64,000 bases of DNA from Lutibacter sp. B2 (GTDB lineage Bacteria; Bacillota; Clostridia; Peptostreptococcales; Thermotaleaceae), in the NCBI GenBank assembly GCA_015686845.1, contig JADPRS010000009.1, positions 1-64,000 of the forward strand. Reading direction: 5' to 3'. Below are positions 27,594 to 36,706 of the stretch, piece after piece (within the stretch, counting starts at the first letter, position 1; each line of letters opens with the position of its first letter). The position numbers and the translations under genes are program-made. A model generated the notes under the pieces. It was given only the letters and a program-made list of their open reading frames with translations, was not told where the DNA came from and made no database searches.

Positions 27594-28901
27594 TTATAAT
27601 ATAAGTGATGCAACTACACCAAATAATACTAGTGGAATATTGAAGTGTAAGAAAGTTGGAACACAAGTATCCCAAATGTGATCATGTTGTCCATCTACAC
27701 TAAGTCCTGATGTTGGTCCTAATGTACTATCTGAAGCTGGAGAACCTGCATCCCCTAGTGCTGCTGCAGTACCAATCAATACAGCCGTACCTAAAGGACT
27801 AAATCCTAATTCCATGCAAAGTGGTACATAAATAATTGCGATGATCGGAATAGTTCCAAATGAAGTACCGATACCCATAGTAATGAATAATCCTATTAAA
27901 ATCATTACTACTGCTCCTAATAATTTACTTCCACCAATCATTGCTGCTGCAGAAGTTACCAATGAATCAACGCCACCTGTTTCTCTAATAACACTACCAA
28001 ATCCTGCTGCTACCAACATAACAAATGCAATAAATCCCATTATGCCAATACCACCACTCATCATTTCATCCATTTCATTCCATTTAATAGCACCAAATAA
28101 AATCATTATTAATAATCCAACCATAGCGCCTAACGGTAATGATTCCCATTTAACTTGGATAACTAATGCTGCCAATGCTCCTGCCAAAGCTACCATGTGT
28201 TTAGAGTTAAATTTAATTTCTTCTTCGTTTGCTGCTGATAATTCATCTGCTGCATCTGTCAGATTATACTCTCTCGCTTTTCTATACGTGATAAATATTG
28301 CAACTAACATACCTACTACCATTCCAAGACCAGGTATCCACATACCTTTCCATATATCAAATTTTCCAATTGCCATTCCATTTGCAGTCATCTCGTTTGC
28401 AATAATTCCATGGAATATAAGTCCAAATCCTACAGGTAATGCTACGTATGGAGTCTTAAGTCCAAACGTTAGAGCACAAGCTGCTGCTCTTCTATCGATT
28501 TTTAATTTATTCATAATTCCTAATAGCGGAGGGATTAAAATAGGAATAAAAGCAATGTGAACAGGAATTAAATTTTGTGAAAAACAACTTATAATAGCTA
28601 TAATAACTAATAGCATTCTTCCTCTGCCTTTAATTACAGAAGCTATTTTTCTAGATAAAATTGTTGCTAATCCTGTTTTATTGATCGCTACTGCTAATGC
28701 TCCAAGTAAAATATAACTTAGTGCAGTTTCTGCATTTCCACCCATACCACCAATTAACGTTCCCATAACATCTCCTATTGACATACCTGCTAAAACGCCA
28801 CCTAAAATACCAGAAATAATTAATGATAAAATTACATTCATTTTACAAAGACATAATACCGTCATTACAAATACTGATATAACAACTGGATTTGTTAACA
28901 T
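27594..28901 (-). CDS. YuiF-type permease of the NhaC-like family, putative histidine transporter
   Basis: A 435-residue membrane protein with about 12 hydrophobic segments. It belongs to COG2056 (B. subtilis YuiF), distantly related to NhaC antiporters. Markers include LIPVHIAFIPILIPPLL, ALTFGLKTPYVALPVGFGL and GDAGSPASDSTLGPTSGL plus DGQHDHIWDTCVPTFLHFN near the C-terminus. Members are often found beside hut genes and predicted to import histidine. Its place directly after hutH agrees. Substrate is inferred from context, not from sequence. A GGAGG-type site precedes the ATG. Confidence 0.85.
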   Translation of the reverse strand: MLTNPVVISVFVMTVLCLCKMNVILSLIISGILGGVLAGMSIGDVMGTLIGGMGGNAETALSYILLGALAVAINKTGLATILSRKIASVIKGRGRMLLVIIAIISCFSQNLIPVHIAFIPILIPPLLGIMNKLKIDRRAAACALTFGLKTPYVALPVGFGLIFHGIIANEMTANGMAIGKFDIWKGMWIPGLGMVVGMLVAIFITYRKAREYNLTDAADELSAANEEEIKFNSKHMVALAGALAALVIQVKWESLPLGAMVGLLIMILFGAIKWNEMDEMMSGGIGIMGFIAFVMLVAAGFGSVIRETGGVDSLVTSAAAMIGGSKLLGAVVMILIGLFITMGIGTSFGTIPIIAIIYVPLCMELGFSPLGTAVLIGTAAALGDAGSPASDSTLGPTSGLSVDGQHDHIWDTCVPTFLHFNIPLVLFGVVASLIL

Positions 28902-28927
28902 AATATTCCTCCTTCGTTTTTATTGTA

Positions 28928-28957
28928 AGATGGCAGGTTACAATTTACCTGCCATCT
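28928..28957. other. Intercistronic hairpin between hutH and the permease gene
   Basis: A perfect 11-bp inverted repeat (28928-28938 / 28947-28957). The T-run follows on the plus strand only, while the operon is read on the minus strand, so it probably does not terminate hut mRNA. Confidence 0.6.
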
Positions 28958-28984
28958 TTTTAAACATTCATTTTTAAAGATTTC

Positions 28985-30517
28985 TTAAAGTACCAATTCT
29001 CCTATAACTGCTTCCACAGCTTCAACAATAGAATTATCCTCTACCAATTTAGCCGATTTATTTATATCTTTATACATAACTCTATCATCAATCCATCTAT
29101 CAACCACTGCACGCACTTTATCGTATGCAATTTTTGTTCCTTTTCCTAATTTCTTATCTGGATTTCCAAAATCAATAGCTTGTACTGCTGTTATTAATTC
29201 TATTGCTACTACTCTACTTGCATTATAGTAAATATCTCTTGCTGTTCTAGCGGCAATGGTTCCCATACTTACATGATCTTCTTGATTTGCAGAAGATGGG
29301 ATTGAATCTACACTTGCTGGATGTGCTAAAACTTTATTTTCTGATACAAGTGCTGCTGCTGCATATTGTGCAATCATAAATCCTGAATGAAGTCCTCCTT
29401 TTGGTGTTAAGAATGCTGGAAGTCCGCTTAATTGAGGATTTACTAATCTTTCAATTCTTCTTTCACAAACATTTGCTAATTCTGCTGTAGCCATACCTAA
29501 GAAGTCAAAAGTCATAGCCATTGGCTGTCCATGGAAGTTTCCTCCAGAAACTGCATACTCATCATCAGCAAAAATCAATGGATTATCTGTTGCTGCATTT
29601 ATTTCAATATCAACTCTATCTAATACATAATTGATTGCATCTTTACTTGCACCATGAATCTGTGGTAAGCATCTTAGAGTATATGCATCTTGTACTCTGA
29701 TTTCTCCTTGACGTGTGGTTCTTTCACTATCTTCAAGTATTCTTAATAAGTTCTTTCCAGTATCAATTTGTCCTTTGTGTGGACGAACTTGATGTACTCT
29801 TGCATCATATGCATCTGTAATTCCATTTAATGCTTCAGAAGTTAATGAAGCAGAAATATCACATAATTTAGATAGATTCATTGCATCATATGCAGTCAAT
29901 GCGCCTACTGCTGTAAGTACTTGTGTACCGTTAATAAGTGCCAATCCTTCTTTAGATGTTAATTCTACTGGTGTTAGTCCAGCTTTCTCCATTGCTTCTT
30001 TTCCATCCATTAATTCGCCTTTATAATAAGCTTCCCCATCTCCAATAAGAGGTAATACCATATGTGCTAAAGGTGCTAAATCTCCACTTGCACCCAATGA
30101 TCCTTTTTCTGGAATAGCAGGAATTACTCCTTTATTAATCATTTCAATCAATGTATTTAAAGTTTCAGGTCTAATTCCTGAAAATCCTTTTGCTAATGCA
30201 TTTGCTCTTAACAACATAATTGCACGAACAATATCCTCTTGAAAATGTTTTCCTACCCCACATGCATGACTCATAATTAAGTTTTTTTGTAAATCTTTTG
30301 CTTCATCTTTTGAAATATGAACATCACTAAACTTTCCAAATCCAGTCGTAATACCATATACAACTCTTTCTTCATCTACAAGCTTGTCTACAAATGCTCT
30401 TGCTTTTTTAACTTTTACTAATGCATCCTCACAAAGTTCTACTACAAATCCTTTTCTCGCTACATTTACCACATCTTTCAAAGTTAAACTGTTTCCATCA
30501 ATAACTATTCTTCCCAT
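28985..30517 (-). CDS. hutH: Histidine ammonia-lyase
   Basis: HutH deaminates L-histidine to urocanate. The electrophilic MIO cofactor forms from Ala143-Ser144-Gly145, seen in EKGSLGASGDLAPLAHM. YGITTGFGKFSDV, RANALAKGFSGI, QDAYTLRCLPQIHGA, DNPLIFADD and SGGNFHGQPMA all match. The 510-residue length is normal. It is the first gene after a consensus promoter at 30653-30681, with a leader of about 130 bases. AAGGGAAG precedes the ATG. Confidence 0.97.
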   Translation of the reverse strand: MGRIVIDGNSLTLKDVVNVARKGFVVELCEDALVKVKKARAFVDKLVDEERVVYGITTGFGKFSDVHISKDEAKDLQKNLIMSHACGVGKHFQEDIVRAIMLLRANALAKGFSGIRPETLNTLIEMINKGVIPAIPEKGSLGASGDLAPLAHMVLPLIGDGEAYYKGELMDGKEAMEKAGLTPVELTSKEGLALINGTQVLTAVGALTAYDAMNLSKLCDISASLTSEALNGITDAYDARVHQVRPHKGQIDTGKNLLRILEDSERTTRQGEIRVQDAYTLRCLPQIHGASKDAINYVLDRVDIEINAATDNPLIFADDEYAVSGGNFHGQPMAMTFDFLGMATAELANVCERRIERLVNPQLSGLPAFLTPKGGLHSGFMIAQYAAAALVSENKVLAHPASVDSIPSSANQEDHVSMGTIAARTARDIYYNASRVVAIELITAVQAIDFGNPDKKLGKGTKIAYDKVRAVVDRWIDDRVMYKDINKSAKLVEDNSIVEAVEAVIGELVL

Positions 30518-30652
30518 AAAGCACTACTTCCCTTCTATATTATGATTTTTGATTATGATTATTATGAAATGATTGAAATGTTACAATTACCAAATAAATG
30601 ATTTCTCAAACATTTAATTATTTAGTTTTTAAAGTTTTCTGACTACAAGTTA

Positions 30653-30681
30653 ATAATATATTTTTCAGCCTATTTTGTCAA
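30653..30681 (-). promoter_or_regulatory. hut operon promoter
   Basis: -35 TTGACA (30676-30681), 17-base spacer, -10 TATTAT (30653-30658), close to consensus. A strong core promoter usually implies a repressor or terminator control; the leader (30518-30646) shows no hairpin with a T-run that I could find. Confidence 0.85.
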
Positions 30682-30717
30682 TTAATTTCATAATAATCCA
30701 AACAACTTCCAGTAGTA

Positions 30718-30751
30718 ACACTTTATCTCTATAAAGTGTATCAAAGATACA
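30718..30751. promoter_or_regulatory. Two adjacent palindromes upstream of hutH, candidate operators
   Basis: One perfect 9-bp inverted repeat (30718-30726 / 30731-30739, half-site ACACTTTAT) is joined to a 6-bp repeat TGTATC-AAA-GATACA (30737-30751). A further TGACATGTCA palindrome lies near 30790. They fill the divergent region between hutH and the MATE gene, about 40-110 bases upstream of the hut -35. Binding protein unknown. Confidence 0.5.
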
Positions 30752-30880
30752 ATCATTCTACAACTTTTTTCTTGTAACGTGATAAAGTGACATGTCATTT
30801 CACTCTAGCTTCTTACAAAGTTTTCCTGTACACTTATACAGTACCCGTAAACCTTATAATCTTACAAGGAGGACGCTCTA

Positions 30881-32248
30881 ATGAAAGCTACAAAATCAAA
30901 CATATTAGGAACAGAACCAATTTTACCTTTATTATTTAAGCTATCTATACCTTCTATTCTATCTATGTTCATTCAAGCTCTATATAATGTAGTAGATAGC
31001 ATTTTTGTTGCAAAAATAAGCGAGAATGCCCTTGCAGCACTTTCAATTGCATTTCCAATACAACTAATACTCATCGCTATTGGCGTTGGTACTGGCATTG
31101 GTACAAGTTCATTAATTTCTAGACTACTAGGACAAGACAATGCAAAGAAAGCATCAAATGTAGCAAAACATGTTTTAATCATAGCTATTATTTATGGAAT
31201 CCTCACAGCTCTTATTGGTATCTTTTTTTCGAAATCAATCATCAAATTATTTACTCATAACCCAGCCTTAATTAAATATGGTGCAGAGTACATACAAGTT
31301 ATACTTATAGGTTCTATAGCAGTTTTCATTCCTACGATTGCAAACAATATACTTCGTGGAGAGGGGAATACATTCATCCCTATGATTACTATGCTAATTG
31401 GGTCAATCTTAAATACTATTTTAGACCCACTTTTCATTTTCGGATATGGATTTTTTCCAGAATTAGGCGTACAGGGAGCTGCTCTCGCTACTATTTTGGC
31501 TAGAATCATTAGTGGAAGCTTTATTCTCTGGATGTTGTTTACAGGAAACCATCAAGTGAAGTTGAATTTCGAAAAATTCAAGATAGATAAGTCAATCATA
31601 AAAGGGATTTATTCAGTGGCACTTCCATCGATCATAATGCAATGTTTAGGCTCTTTTATGATATCAGGTTTCAACCTGTTATTAAGCCCTTATAGCGCCA
31701 CTGCCATTGCAGCTATGGGTATATACTTCAGGCTTCAATCTTTTGTATTCATGCCTGTATTTGGCCTTAATCAAGGCTACATTCCTATTATGGGTTACAA
31801 CTATGGACATAAAAATCCAGATAGAATGAAACAAACCATGAAATATAGTTTGCTCATTTCATTTACTTTTACAACCATTGGCTGTATCATCTTTCAACTA
31901 TTTCCTGAAAATCTAATAAGGCTATTTGGAAACAGTACGGACTTGTTGACCATTGGAAAAGATGCACTCAAAACAATTAGTATAGCCTTTCCCATCATTG
32001 GTCCAGCAATTATTGGTTCTACTACATTTCAAGCGATCGGAAAGGGGATTCCAAGCTTAATTATATCTTTTCTAAGACAAATGATTTTATTACTTCCAAT
32101 AGGATACCTATTGCTTAGTTGGAAAGGACTTCATGCTGTATGGTACGCATTCCCTATTTCAGAATTTATTTCTATAATTTTTCTTATTGTATGGCTTAAG
32201 AAGACTTTGCATAAAGTATATTATGATATGAAAAAAGCAGCTCAATAG
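30881..32248 (+). CDS. MATE family multidrug/cation efflux transporter
   Basis: A 455-residue protein with 12 predicted membrane segments in two halves. PLLFKLSIPSILSMFIQALYNVVDSIFV (seen as its core PSILSMFIQALYNVVD) is the classic MATE N-terminus, and GVGTGIGTSSLISRLLG, NILRGEGNT, LDPLFIFGYG and PVFGLNQGYIPIMGYNYG follow. Members exchange drugs or organic cations for Na+ or H+. AAGGAGG lies eight bases before the ATG. It is divergent from hutH and ends at a hairpin that overlaps its stop codon. No regulator gene adjoins it. Confidence 0.92.
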   Translation: MKATKSNILGTEPILPLLFKLSIPSILSMFIQALYNVVDSIFVAKISENALAALSIAFPIQLILIAIGVGTGIGTSSLISRLLGQDNAKKASNVAKHVLIIAIIYGILTALIGIFFSKSIIKLFTHNPALIKYGAEYIQVILIGSIAVFIPTIANNILRGEGNTFIPMITMLIGSILNTILDPLFIFGYGFFPELGVQGAALATILARIISGSFILWMLFTGNHQVKLNFEKFKIDKSIIKGIYSVALPSIIMQCLGSFMISGFNLLLSPYSATAIAAMGIYFRLQSFVFMPVFGLNQGYIPIMGYNYGHKNPDRMKQTMKYSLLISFTFTTIGCIIFQLFPENLIRLFGNSTDLLTIGKDALKTISIAFPIIGPAIIGSTTFQAIGKGIPSLIISFLRQMILLLPIGYLLLSWKGLHAVWYAFPISEFISIIFLIVWLKKTLHKVYYDMKKAAQ

Positions 32249-32258
32249 CTGCTCTTTT
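32235..32258. terminator. Bidirectional terminator, MATE gene and CAP-SLH gene
   Basis: A 7-8 bp stem (32235-32242 / 32247-32253) with CAAT loop; CTTTT follows on the plus strand and six T on the minus strand. The MATE stop codon lies inside it. Confidence 0.75.
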
Positions 32259-32262
32259 CATA

Positions 32263-34002
32263 TTATAACTTTGCAAGCAAGTTTTTAATCATAATAACTG
32301 CTTCTGCTCTTGTAGTTTTCCCTTGAGGATCAAAGCTTTCATCACCTCTTCCTCTTATAATCTGAAGCTTATAAGCGCCCTTTACATACCCTAATGCCCA
32401 ATCGCTTATTTTCTTTCTATCCGTAAAATAGAGAAGCACATCATTGATTTTTATTTTTTCTTTCTTATTTTTCTCATAAACATTTGTAATAATCGTAGAT
32501 ATTTCCTCTCTCGTAATGCCTCTATCCGGTTCAAACTTACTATTTCCTACGCCGTGTATAATCCCTGCATCATAGGCTTTTTCAATATATAATGAATATT
32601 TACTATCCTTTTTTACGTCATTAAAAATTCCTTTGTAATTCTGCAGTTTCATATCCAAAGCATTAATCATAAACTCAGTAAATTGAGCTCTAGTAATTGC
32701 ATCATCTGGTTTAAACAATCTTCCTGTCTTTGCTGAAACAATCTTTTTCTCTGCTAAATCATCTATAGCATTTTGTGCCCAATGATTACTCGTATCATCA
32801 AATACACTTTTTTTATTTTCCTGTTTCTGTTCTTTTTCCGTTTTAAATTTCCACGTCTTACTGATTGCCTTCACACTCTTATCTTCAAGTTCAACTTTTG
32901 CTTTAATAGAAACCGTATATGAAGTATTACTTTTTAGTGGCTTTATAGGCATGACTATAATACTATTTGTAAGGTGTTCATCTTTCGAAGGTGTATTAAT
33001 ATACGTATTAACGATATTCCCACTATTATCTGTCAATGTAACCTTTTCGATCATCCATTTTCCAATCGTTTCATTCGTAAAATAAGATATAGTAATTGGA
33101 TATCCTACATTTTTTTTCTCTTCATAAAACCGCAAAGGATTTGGGATCTCTTCTCCATCCCAGTTCGTCTTAACATCTATTTGATTTTCCAAAGGATATA
33201 CAATCAATTGATCTTTGGTCTGTCTATTTCCACCAAAATCAAAAGTACTATATCCATCCTTAAATCCATACCCAAAATCTTGAACAAATGGATTGAGCCA
33301 AGCCAAACGATGATAGGGTGCATCAATCAATTCATCAACTGCATTCTTATAATCTTTATAATTTTCACTCGCATTTTCTATTACATTTCCATATATATAT
33401 CCAAATGCTTCTGCACGATTATATGGACTTACTCCAGTAAAACCCTTTTCATTAGAAAATTCATCATGGGTAAGTTTTTTATTAAAACTCATATAATTAG
33501 AATGAGACATAGCCGCACTATTTAATGCAGAATTTAATTTCAATGGCTCTAATTTAAATTTCTTTCTATACTCATTTGCATAGCTTAGCACTTTTTTTTG
33601 CTGATCTGTTGATAACGGTAATGAATTTATAGCATTTTCACTAATAGAAAACTGCCATGATTGAACAAGGGGTTTAAAACCAGTTATTTCTACATTTAAA
33701 TCTACTTTATATGTACCCGGCTTTAGAGGCATAGTAGGCGTATAGAAAACACCATTATTCTTCTGGTCATACTTTGCATTGACCTCATTGCCATTTAACT
33801 TCATATAAACATTTTCAACTTTATTTCCATTTAAAATCAGCTTCATTCCTATATGTGGTTTTACAATCCAAACAACTGTATCTTTGGGTTGTGGAGGAAA
33901 ATATCCTGGAGTAGTAGTTCCTTCTCCATATACATTAGTAAAGATCCCCAGCGACATGATTATTGTGATTGTTAGAATTATATATTTAAGCATTCGTTTC
34001 AT
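32263..34002 (-). CDS. Secreted CAP/SCP-domain protein with three SLH repeats
   Basis: A 579-residue cell-surface protein. An N-terminal signal peptide (KRMLKYIILTITIIMSLGIF, cleavage near VYG-EG) is followed by an Ig-like region (about 30-125) and a CAP/PF00188-like domain (about 135-290: LSYANEYRKKFKLEPLKLN, AMSHSNYMSFNKKLTHDE). A second beta-rich Ig-like part (about 300-395) precedes three S-layer homology repeats (about 400-579), each with the ITRAQF or TRAEA type motif. The SLH part should anchor it to pyruvylated wall polymer. The function of such CAP proteins is unknown. AAGGAGGGG precedes the ATG. Confidence 0.88.
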   Translation of the reverse strand: MKRMLKYIILTITIIMSLGIFTNVYGEGTTTPGYFPPQPKDTVVWIVKPHIGMKLILNGNKVENVYMKLNGNEVNAKYDQKNNGVFYTPTMPLKPGTYKVDLNVEITGFKPLVQSWQFSISENAINSLPLSTDQQKKVLSYANEYRKKFKLEPLKLNSALNSAAMSHSNYMSFNKKLTHDEFSNEKGFTGVSPYNRAEAFGYIYGNVIENASENYKDYKNAVDELIDAPYHRLAWLNPFVQDFGYGFKDGYSTFDFGGNRQTKDQLIVYPLENQIDVKTNWDGEEIPNPLRFYEEKKNVGYPITISYFTNETIGKWMIEKVTLTDNSGNIVNTYINTPSKDEHLTNSIIVMPIKPLKSNTSYTVSIKAKVELEDKSVKAISKTWKFKTEKEQKQENKKSVFDDTSNHWAQNAIDDLAEKKIVSAKTGRLFKPDDAITRAQFTEFMINALDMKLQNYKGIFNDVKKDSKYSLYIEKAYDAGIIHGVGNSKFEPDRGITREEISTIITNVYEKNKKEKIKINDVLLYFTDRKKISDWALGYVKGAYKLQIIRGRGDESFDPQGKTTRAEAVIMIKNLLAKL

Positions 34003-34091
34003 TTATATCCCCTCCTTCCTCTATTTTAATATATTTCTGACTAAATTATCCTATTTGTCTTTAAACTGTAATATTACATTTTAAATTTAAT

Positions 34092-34127
34092 AAAAAAAAG
34101 AATCCTGAAACAGGATTCTCATTTTTT
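34092..34127. terminator. Terminator after gdhA
   Basis: A perfect 9-bp stem (34099-34107 / 34111-34119) with AAA loop, followed on the minus strand by eight T. A six-T run on the other side could also stop rightward transcripts. Confidence 0.85.
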
Positions 34128-34139
34128 ATATCTATATTC

Positions 34140-35507
34140 TTAGTAATTTCCTTGTGCGTACATTGCTTCAGCAACTTTAACAAATCCAGCAATGTTTGCT
34201 CCAGCAACTAGGTTATATCCAAAACCGAAATCATTCGCAGCTTTCATAGCATTGTCATGAATATTGATCATGATTTGGTGAAGTTTTTGGTCAACTTCTT
34301 CTGCAGTCCAAGCATATCTCATGCTATTTTGGCTCATTTCAAGAGCTGAAGTAGCAACTCCACCTGCATTAGCAGCTTTAGCTGGTCCAACAATTAATCC
34401 TTTTTCTAAGAAATATTCAACTGCTTCATTTGTACAAGGCATGTTTGCACCTTCAGAAATAAACTTAACACCATTTGCAACGATTTGCTTTGCATGCTCT
34501 ATATGAATATCATTTTGAGTAGCACATGGCATTACGATATCAACTTTAACATTCCATGGTTTTTCTCCAGGGAAGAATTCTACACCAAATTTATCAGCAT
34601 AGTCCTGAACTTTATCTCTTCCAGATGCTCTCATTTCTACTAAGTAGTTAATTTTTTCTTCTGTTACGATACCTTCTGCATCATATATGTATCCATCTGG
34701 ACCTGAAAGCGTAACTACTTTTCCACCTAATTCAGCAACTTTTCTACATGCTCCCCATGAAACATTACCAAATCCAGATACAGCAACAGTTTTACCTGCA
34801 AAATCTGTGCCTTCATGTTTAAGCATTTCGTGACAGAAGTAAACTACACCAAAACCTGTAGCTTCTGGTCTAATTAAACTTCCACCATAAGATAAACCTT
34901 TTCCTGTAAGTACTCCGTTTTCAAATGCACCTTTAATTCTTCTGTAGTGTCCGTATAGGTATCCGATTTCTCTTGCTCCAACGCCAATATCTCCAGCAGG
35001 AACGTCTACATCTGGTCCAATGTGTCTATATAATTCTGTCATGAAGCTTTGGCAGAATCTCATAATTTCAGCATCAGATTTTCCTCTAGGATCGAAATCA
35101 GAACCACCTTTACCTCCACCAATTGGAAGACCTGTTAAAGAGTTCTTTAAAACTTGCTCGAATCCTAAGAATTTAATAATTCCTAAGTATACAGATGGGT
35201 GGAATCTAAGACCACCTTTGTAGGGTCCGATTACGCCATTAAATTGTACTCTGAATCCTCTGTTTACTTGTATTTTACCAAGATCATCTGCCCATGGTAC
35301 TCTGAAGATGATTTGTCTTTCTGGCTCACAGAATCTTTCTAAGATGTTTGCGTCTATATATTCTGGATGCGCTTCTAATACTTGCTCTAAAGAAGGTAAT
35401 ACTTCTTCAACCGCTTGTATAAATTCAGGTTGATCACCATTTGCCTTCGTAACGTTTTCTATTACTTGCTCAATATACTTTTTAGCATCTACACTTTGGT
35501 TTGACAT
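34140..35507 (-). CDS. gdhA: Glutamate dehydrogenase
   Basis: Hexameric-type GDH of 455 residues that interconverts glutamate and 2-oxoglutarate + ammonia. The catalytic Lys lies in PIGGGKGGSDFDPRGKS. FRVPWADDLGKIQVNRGFRVQ, PYKGGLRFHPSV and VAVSGFGNVSWGA (Rossmann motif) are clear. It resembles the NADP-type enzymes of enteric bacteria and clostridia, but cofactor cannot be fixed from sequence alone. It has its own consensus promoter with a 16-bp palindrome in the leader. GGAGG precedes the ATG. Its product could feed glutamate from histidine into fermentation. Confidence 0.96.
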   Translation of the reverse strand: MSNQSVDAKKYIEQVIENVTKANGDQPEFIQAVEEVLPSLEQVLEAHPEYIDANILERFCEPERQIIFRVPWADDLGKIQVNRGFRVQFNGVIGPYKGGLRFHPSVYLGIIKFLGFEQVLKNSLTGLPIGGGKGGSDFDPRGKSDAEIMRFCQSFMTELYRHIGPDVDVPAGDIGVGAREIGYLYGHYRRIKGAFENGVLTGKGLSYGGSLIRPEATGFGVVYFCHEMLKHEGTDFAGKTVAVSGFGNVSWGACRKVAELGGKVVTLSGPDGYIYDAEGIVTEEKINYLVEMRASGRDKVQDYADKFGVEFFPGEKPWNVKVDIVMPCATQNDIHIEHAKQIVANGVKFISEGANMPCTNEAVEYFLEKGLIVGPAKAANAGGVATSALEMSQNSMRYAWTAEEVDQKLHQIMINIHDNAMKAANDFGFGYNLVAGANIAGFVKVAEAMYAQGNY

Positions 35508-35541
35508 TTAAAAAAACCTCCTACAGTAAATAAATGTTTAC

Positions 35542-35562
35542 ACATGTATATACATGTATACA
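35542..35562. promoter_or_regulatory. Palindrome in the gdhA leader, candidate operator
   Basis: A perfect 16-bp palindrome, ACATGT-ATAT-ACATGT (35542-35557), continues into ACATGTATACA. The 11-mer TGTATACATGT read on the other strand recurs exactly at 40736-40746 upstream of the acyl-CoA dehydrogenase operon. It lies about 30 bases downstream of the gdhA -10. Confidence 0.55.
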
Positions 35563-35585
35563 ATATATATCCTTAATTCAAGGAA

Positions 35586-35614
35586 ATTATAACACCGCTA
35601 TTTTAAGTTGTAAA
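35586..35614 (-). promoter_or_regulatory. gdhA promoter
   Basis: -35 TTTACA (35609-35614), 17-base spacer, -10 TATAAT (35586-35591). Leader about 70 nt. Confidence 0.85.
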
Positions 35615-35676
35615 CATAAATATTTCCCTGTTTTTGAATGAGCGTATGAATTTTAAAACAAATGAATTTCAATCTT

Positions 35677-36489
35677 TTATTTCTTGAATGATATATTTTT
35701 CACCAATATATTAATAGACTCAATATTAAGGGCAGTAATATATTCAACTTCCTTTCGCACTTGTTTCTGAACCTCTTTAACTAACTTTTGTATGGGTTCT
35801 CCATAAAAAACAGATATTTCTACAATAATACTAATGCCAGTTTCATGATTTTTTATAACAGTTTTTAGAATTTTGTTAATATTAGAACTTTTTTGTGCTA
35901 TATAGGCAACTAAATCAATAATAACTTTATTAGATATCGTATATTTACCCATATAACTAAAAGTAGGCCTTACTATAGACTTTTCTGATACTTCTAATGT
36001 GTCATTTTTCTTTTTTAGAATTCTCAATTTATCAATAAAATATCCTGAAAAATCTTTTTTTATTTCAAATGTAGGTACAGGAATTACATGTTTTCCAAAT
36101 TTTATTCTTTGATTCTGTGCCATAATCCGTTCTTCTTCTGTAGAAATTTCATCGATAGATATATATTCGTCTACTACACCAATCCCTAAGTGAGATGCAA
36201 TTTTTTCTACCATTCTATTTGAAGTACCTAATAGCAATATACTTTCAGGCTTGATCTTTTCTATTTCTTTCTTTACTTCCTCTTTATGGTCTTCATGTAT
36301 AAAAAGTGCAATTTTTACAGCTCCAACACTTGTTGATTGTCTTTTTGCTGATTTACCGGCCAAAATTTTGTTTCCTTTAATTAATAATCCATCATCTACA
36401 ATGCATTCAATTTCTTTTTCATATGCCAAGCTCATTGCACGATAACTCTTCCCAGTTCCGCTTTTTCCTACAAGCGCAAAAACTTTCAT
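35677..36489 (-). CDS. P-loop NTPase fused to an Asp23/Gls24 (DUF322) domain
   Basis: A 270-residue two-domain protein. The N-terminal half starts MKVFALVGKSGTGKS (Walker A at about 8-15) and has LLLGTSNRMVEKIASHLGI, without a clear known subfamily. The C-terminal half (about 165-270) reads SYMGKYTISNKVIIDLVAYI ... ISIIVEISVFYGEPIQKLV, the Asp23/Gls24 pattern. Asp23-type proteins are linked to envelope stress. The fusion suggests a nucleotide-controlled version. It lies 187 bases after gdhA's start in a separate unit, with a Fur-like box upstream shared with the divergent ferredoxin gene. Confidence 0.8.
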   Translation of the reverse strand: MKVFALVGKSGTGKSYRAMSLAYEKEIECIVDDGLLIKGNKILAGKSAKRQSTSVGAVKIALFIHEDHKEEVKKEIEKIKPESILLLGTSNRMVEKIASHLGIGVVDEYISIDEISTEEERIMAQNQRIKFGKHVIPVPTFEIKKDFSGYFIDKLRILKKKNDTLEVSEKSIVRPTFSYMGKYTISNKVIIDLVAYIAQKSSNINKILKTVIKNHETGISIIVEISVFYGEPIQKLVKEVQKQVRKEVEYITALNIESINILVKNISFKK

Positions 36490-36577
36490 AACACACTTCC
36501 TCTCCTATAATAGACAAGTATTTATGTTGTTATTTTATCCATTATTATAATAGCACATTTCACCTAAAAATATATAC

Positions 36578-36590
36578 AATGATAATCATT
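36578..36590. promoter_or_regulatory. Fur-box-like sequence between divergent genes
   Basis: AATGATAATCATT matches the palindromic core of the Fur consensus GATAATGATAATCATTATC, here flanked by TAC on the left and ATAT on the right. It lies about 88 bases before the P-loop/Asp23 start and about 40 bases before the ferredoxin -35. Iron control is inferred. Confidence 0.5.
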
Positions 36591-36629
36591 ATATATTCAT
36601 CTTTTTTTTCATATTTGCGACTTTTTATG

Positions 36630-36658
36630 TTGTAGCATTATATCTATTTTGGTACACT
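36630..36658 (+). promoter_or_regulatory. Promoter of the ferredoxin gene
   Basis: -35 TTGTAG (36630-36635), 17-base spacer, -10 TACACT (36653-36658). Confidence 0.6.
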
Positions 36659-36706
36659 AAAAACATGTTAAAAAATAATTTATAGATATTTGAGGAGGAC
36701 TTTATT

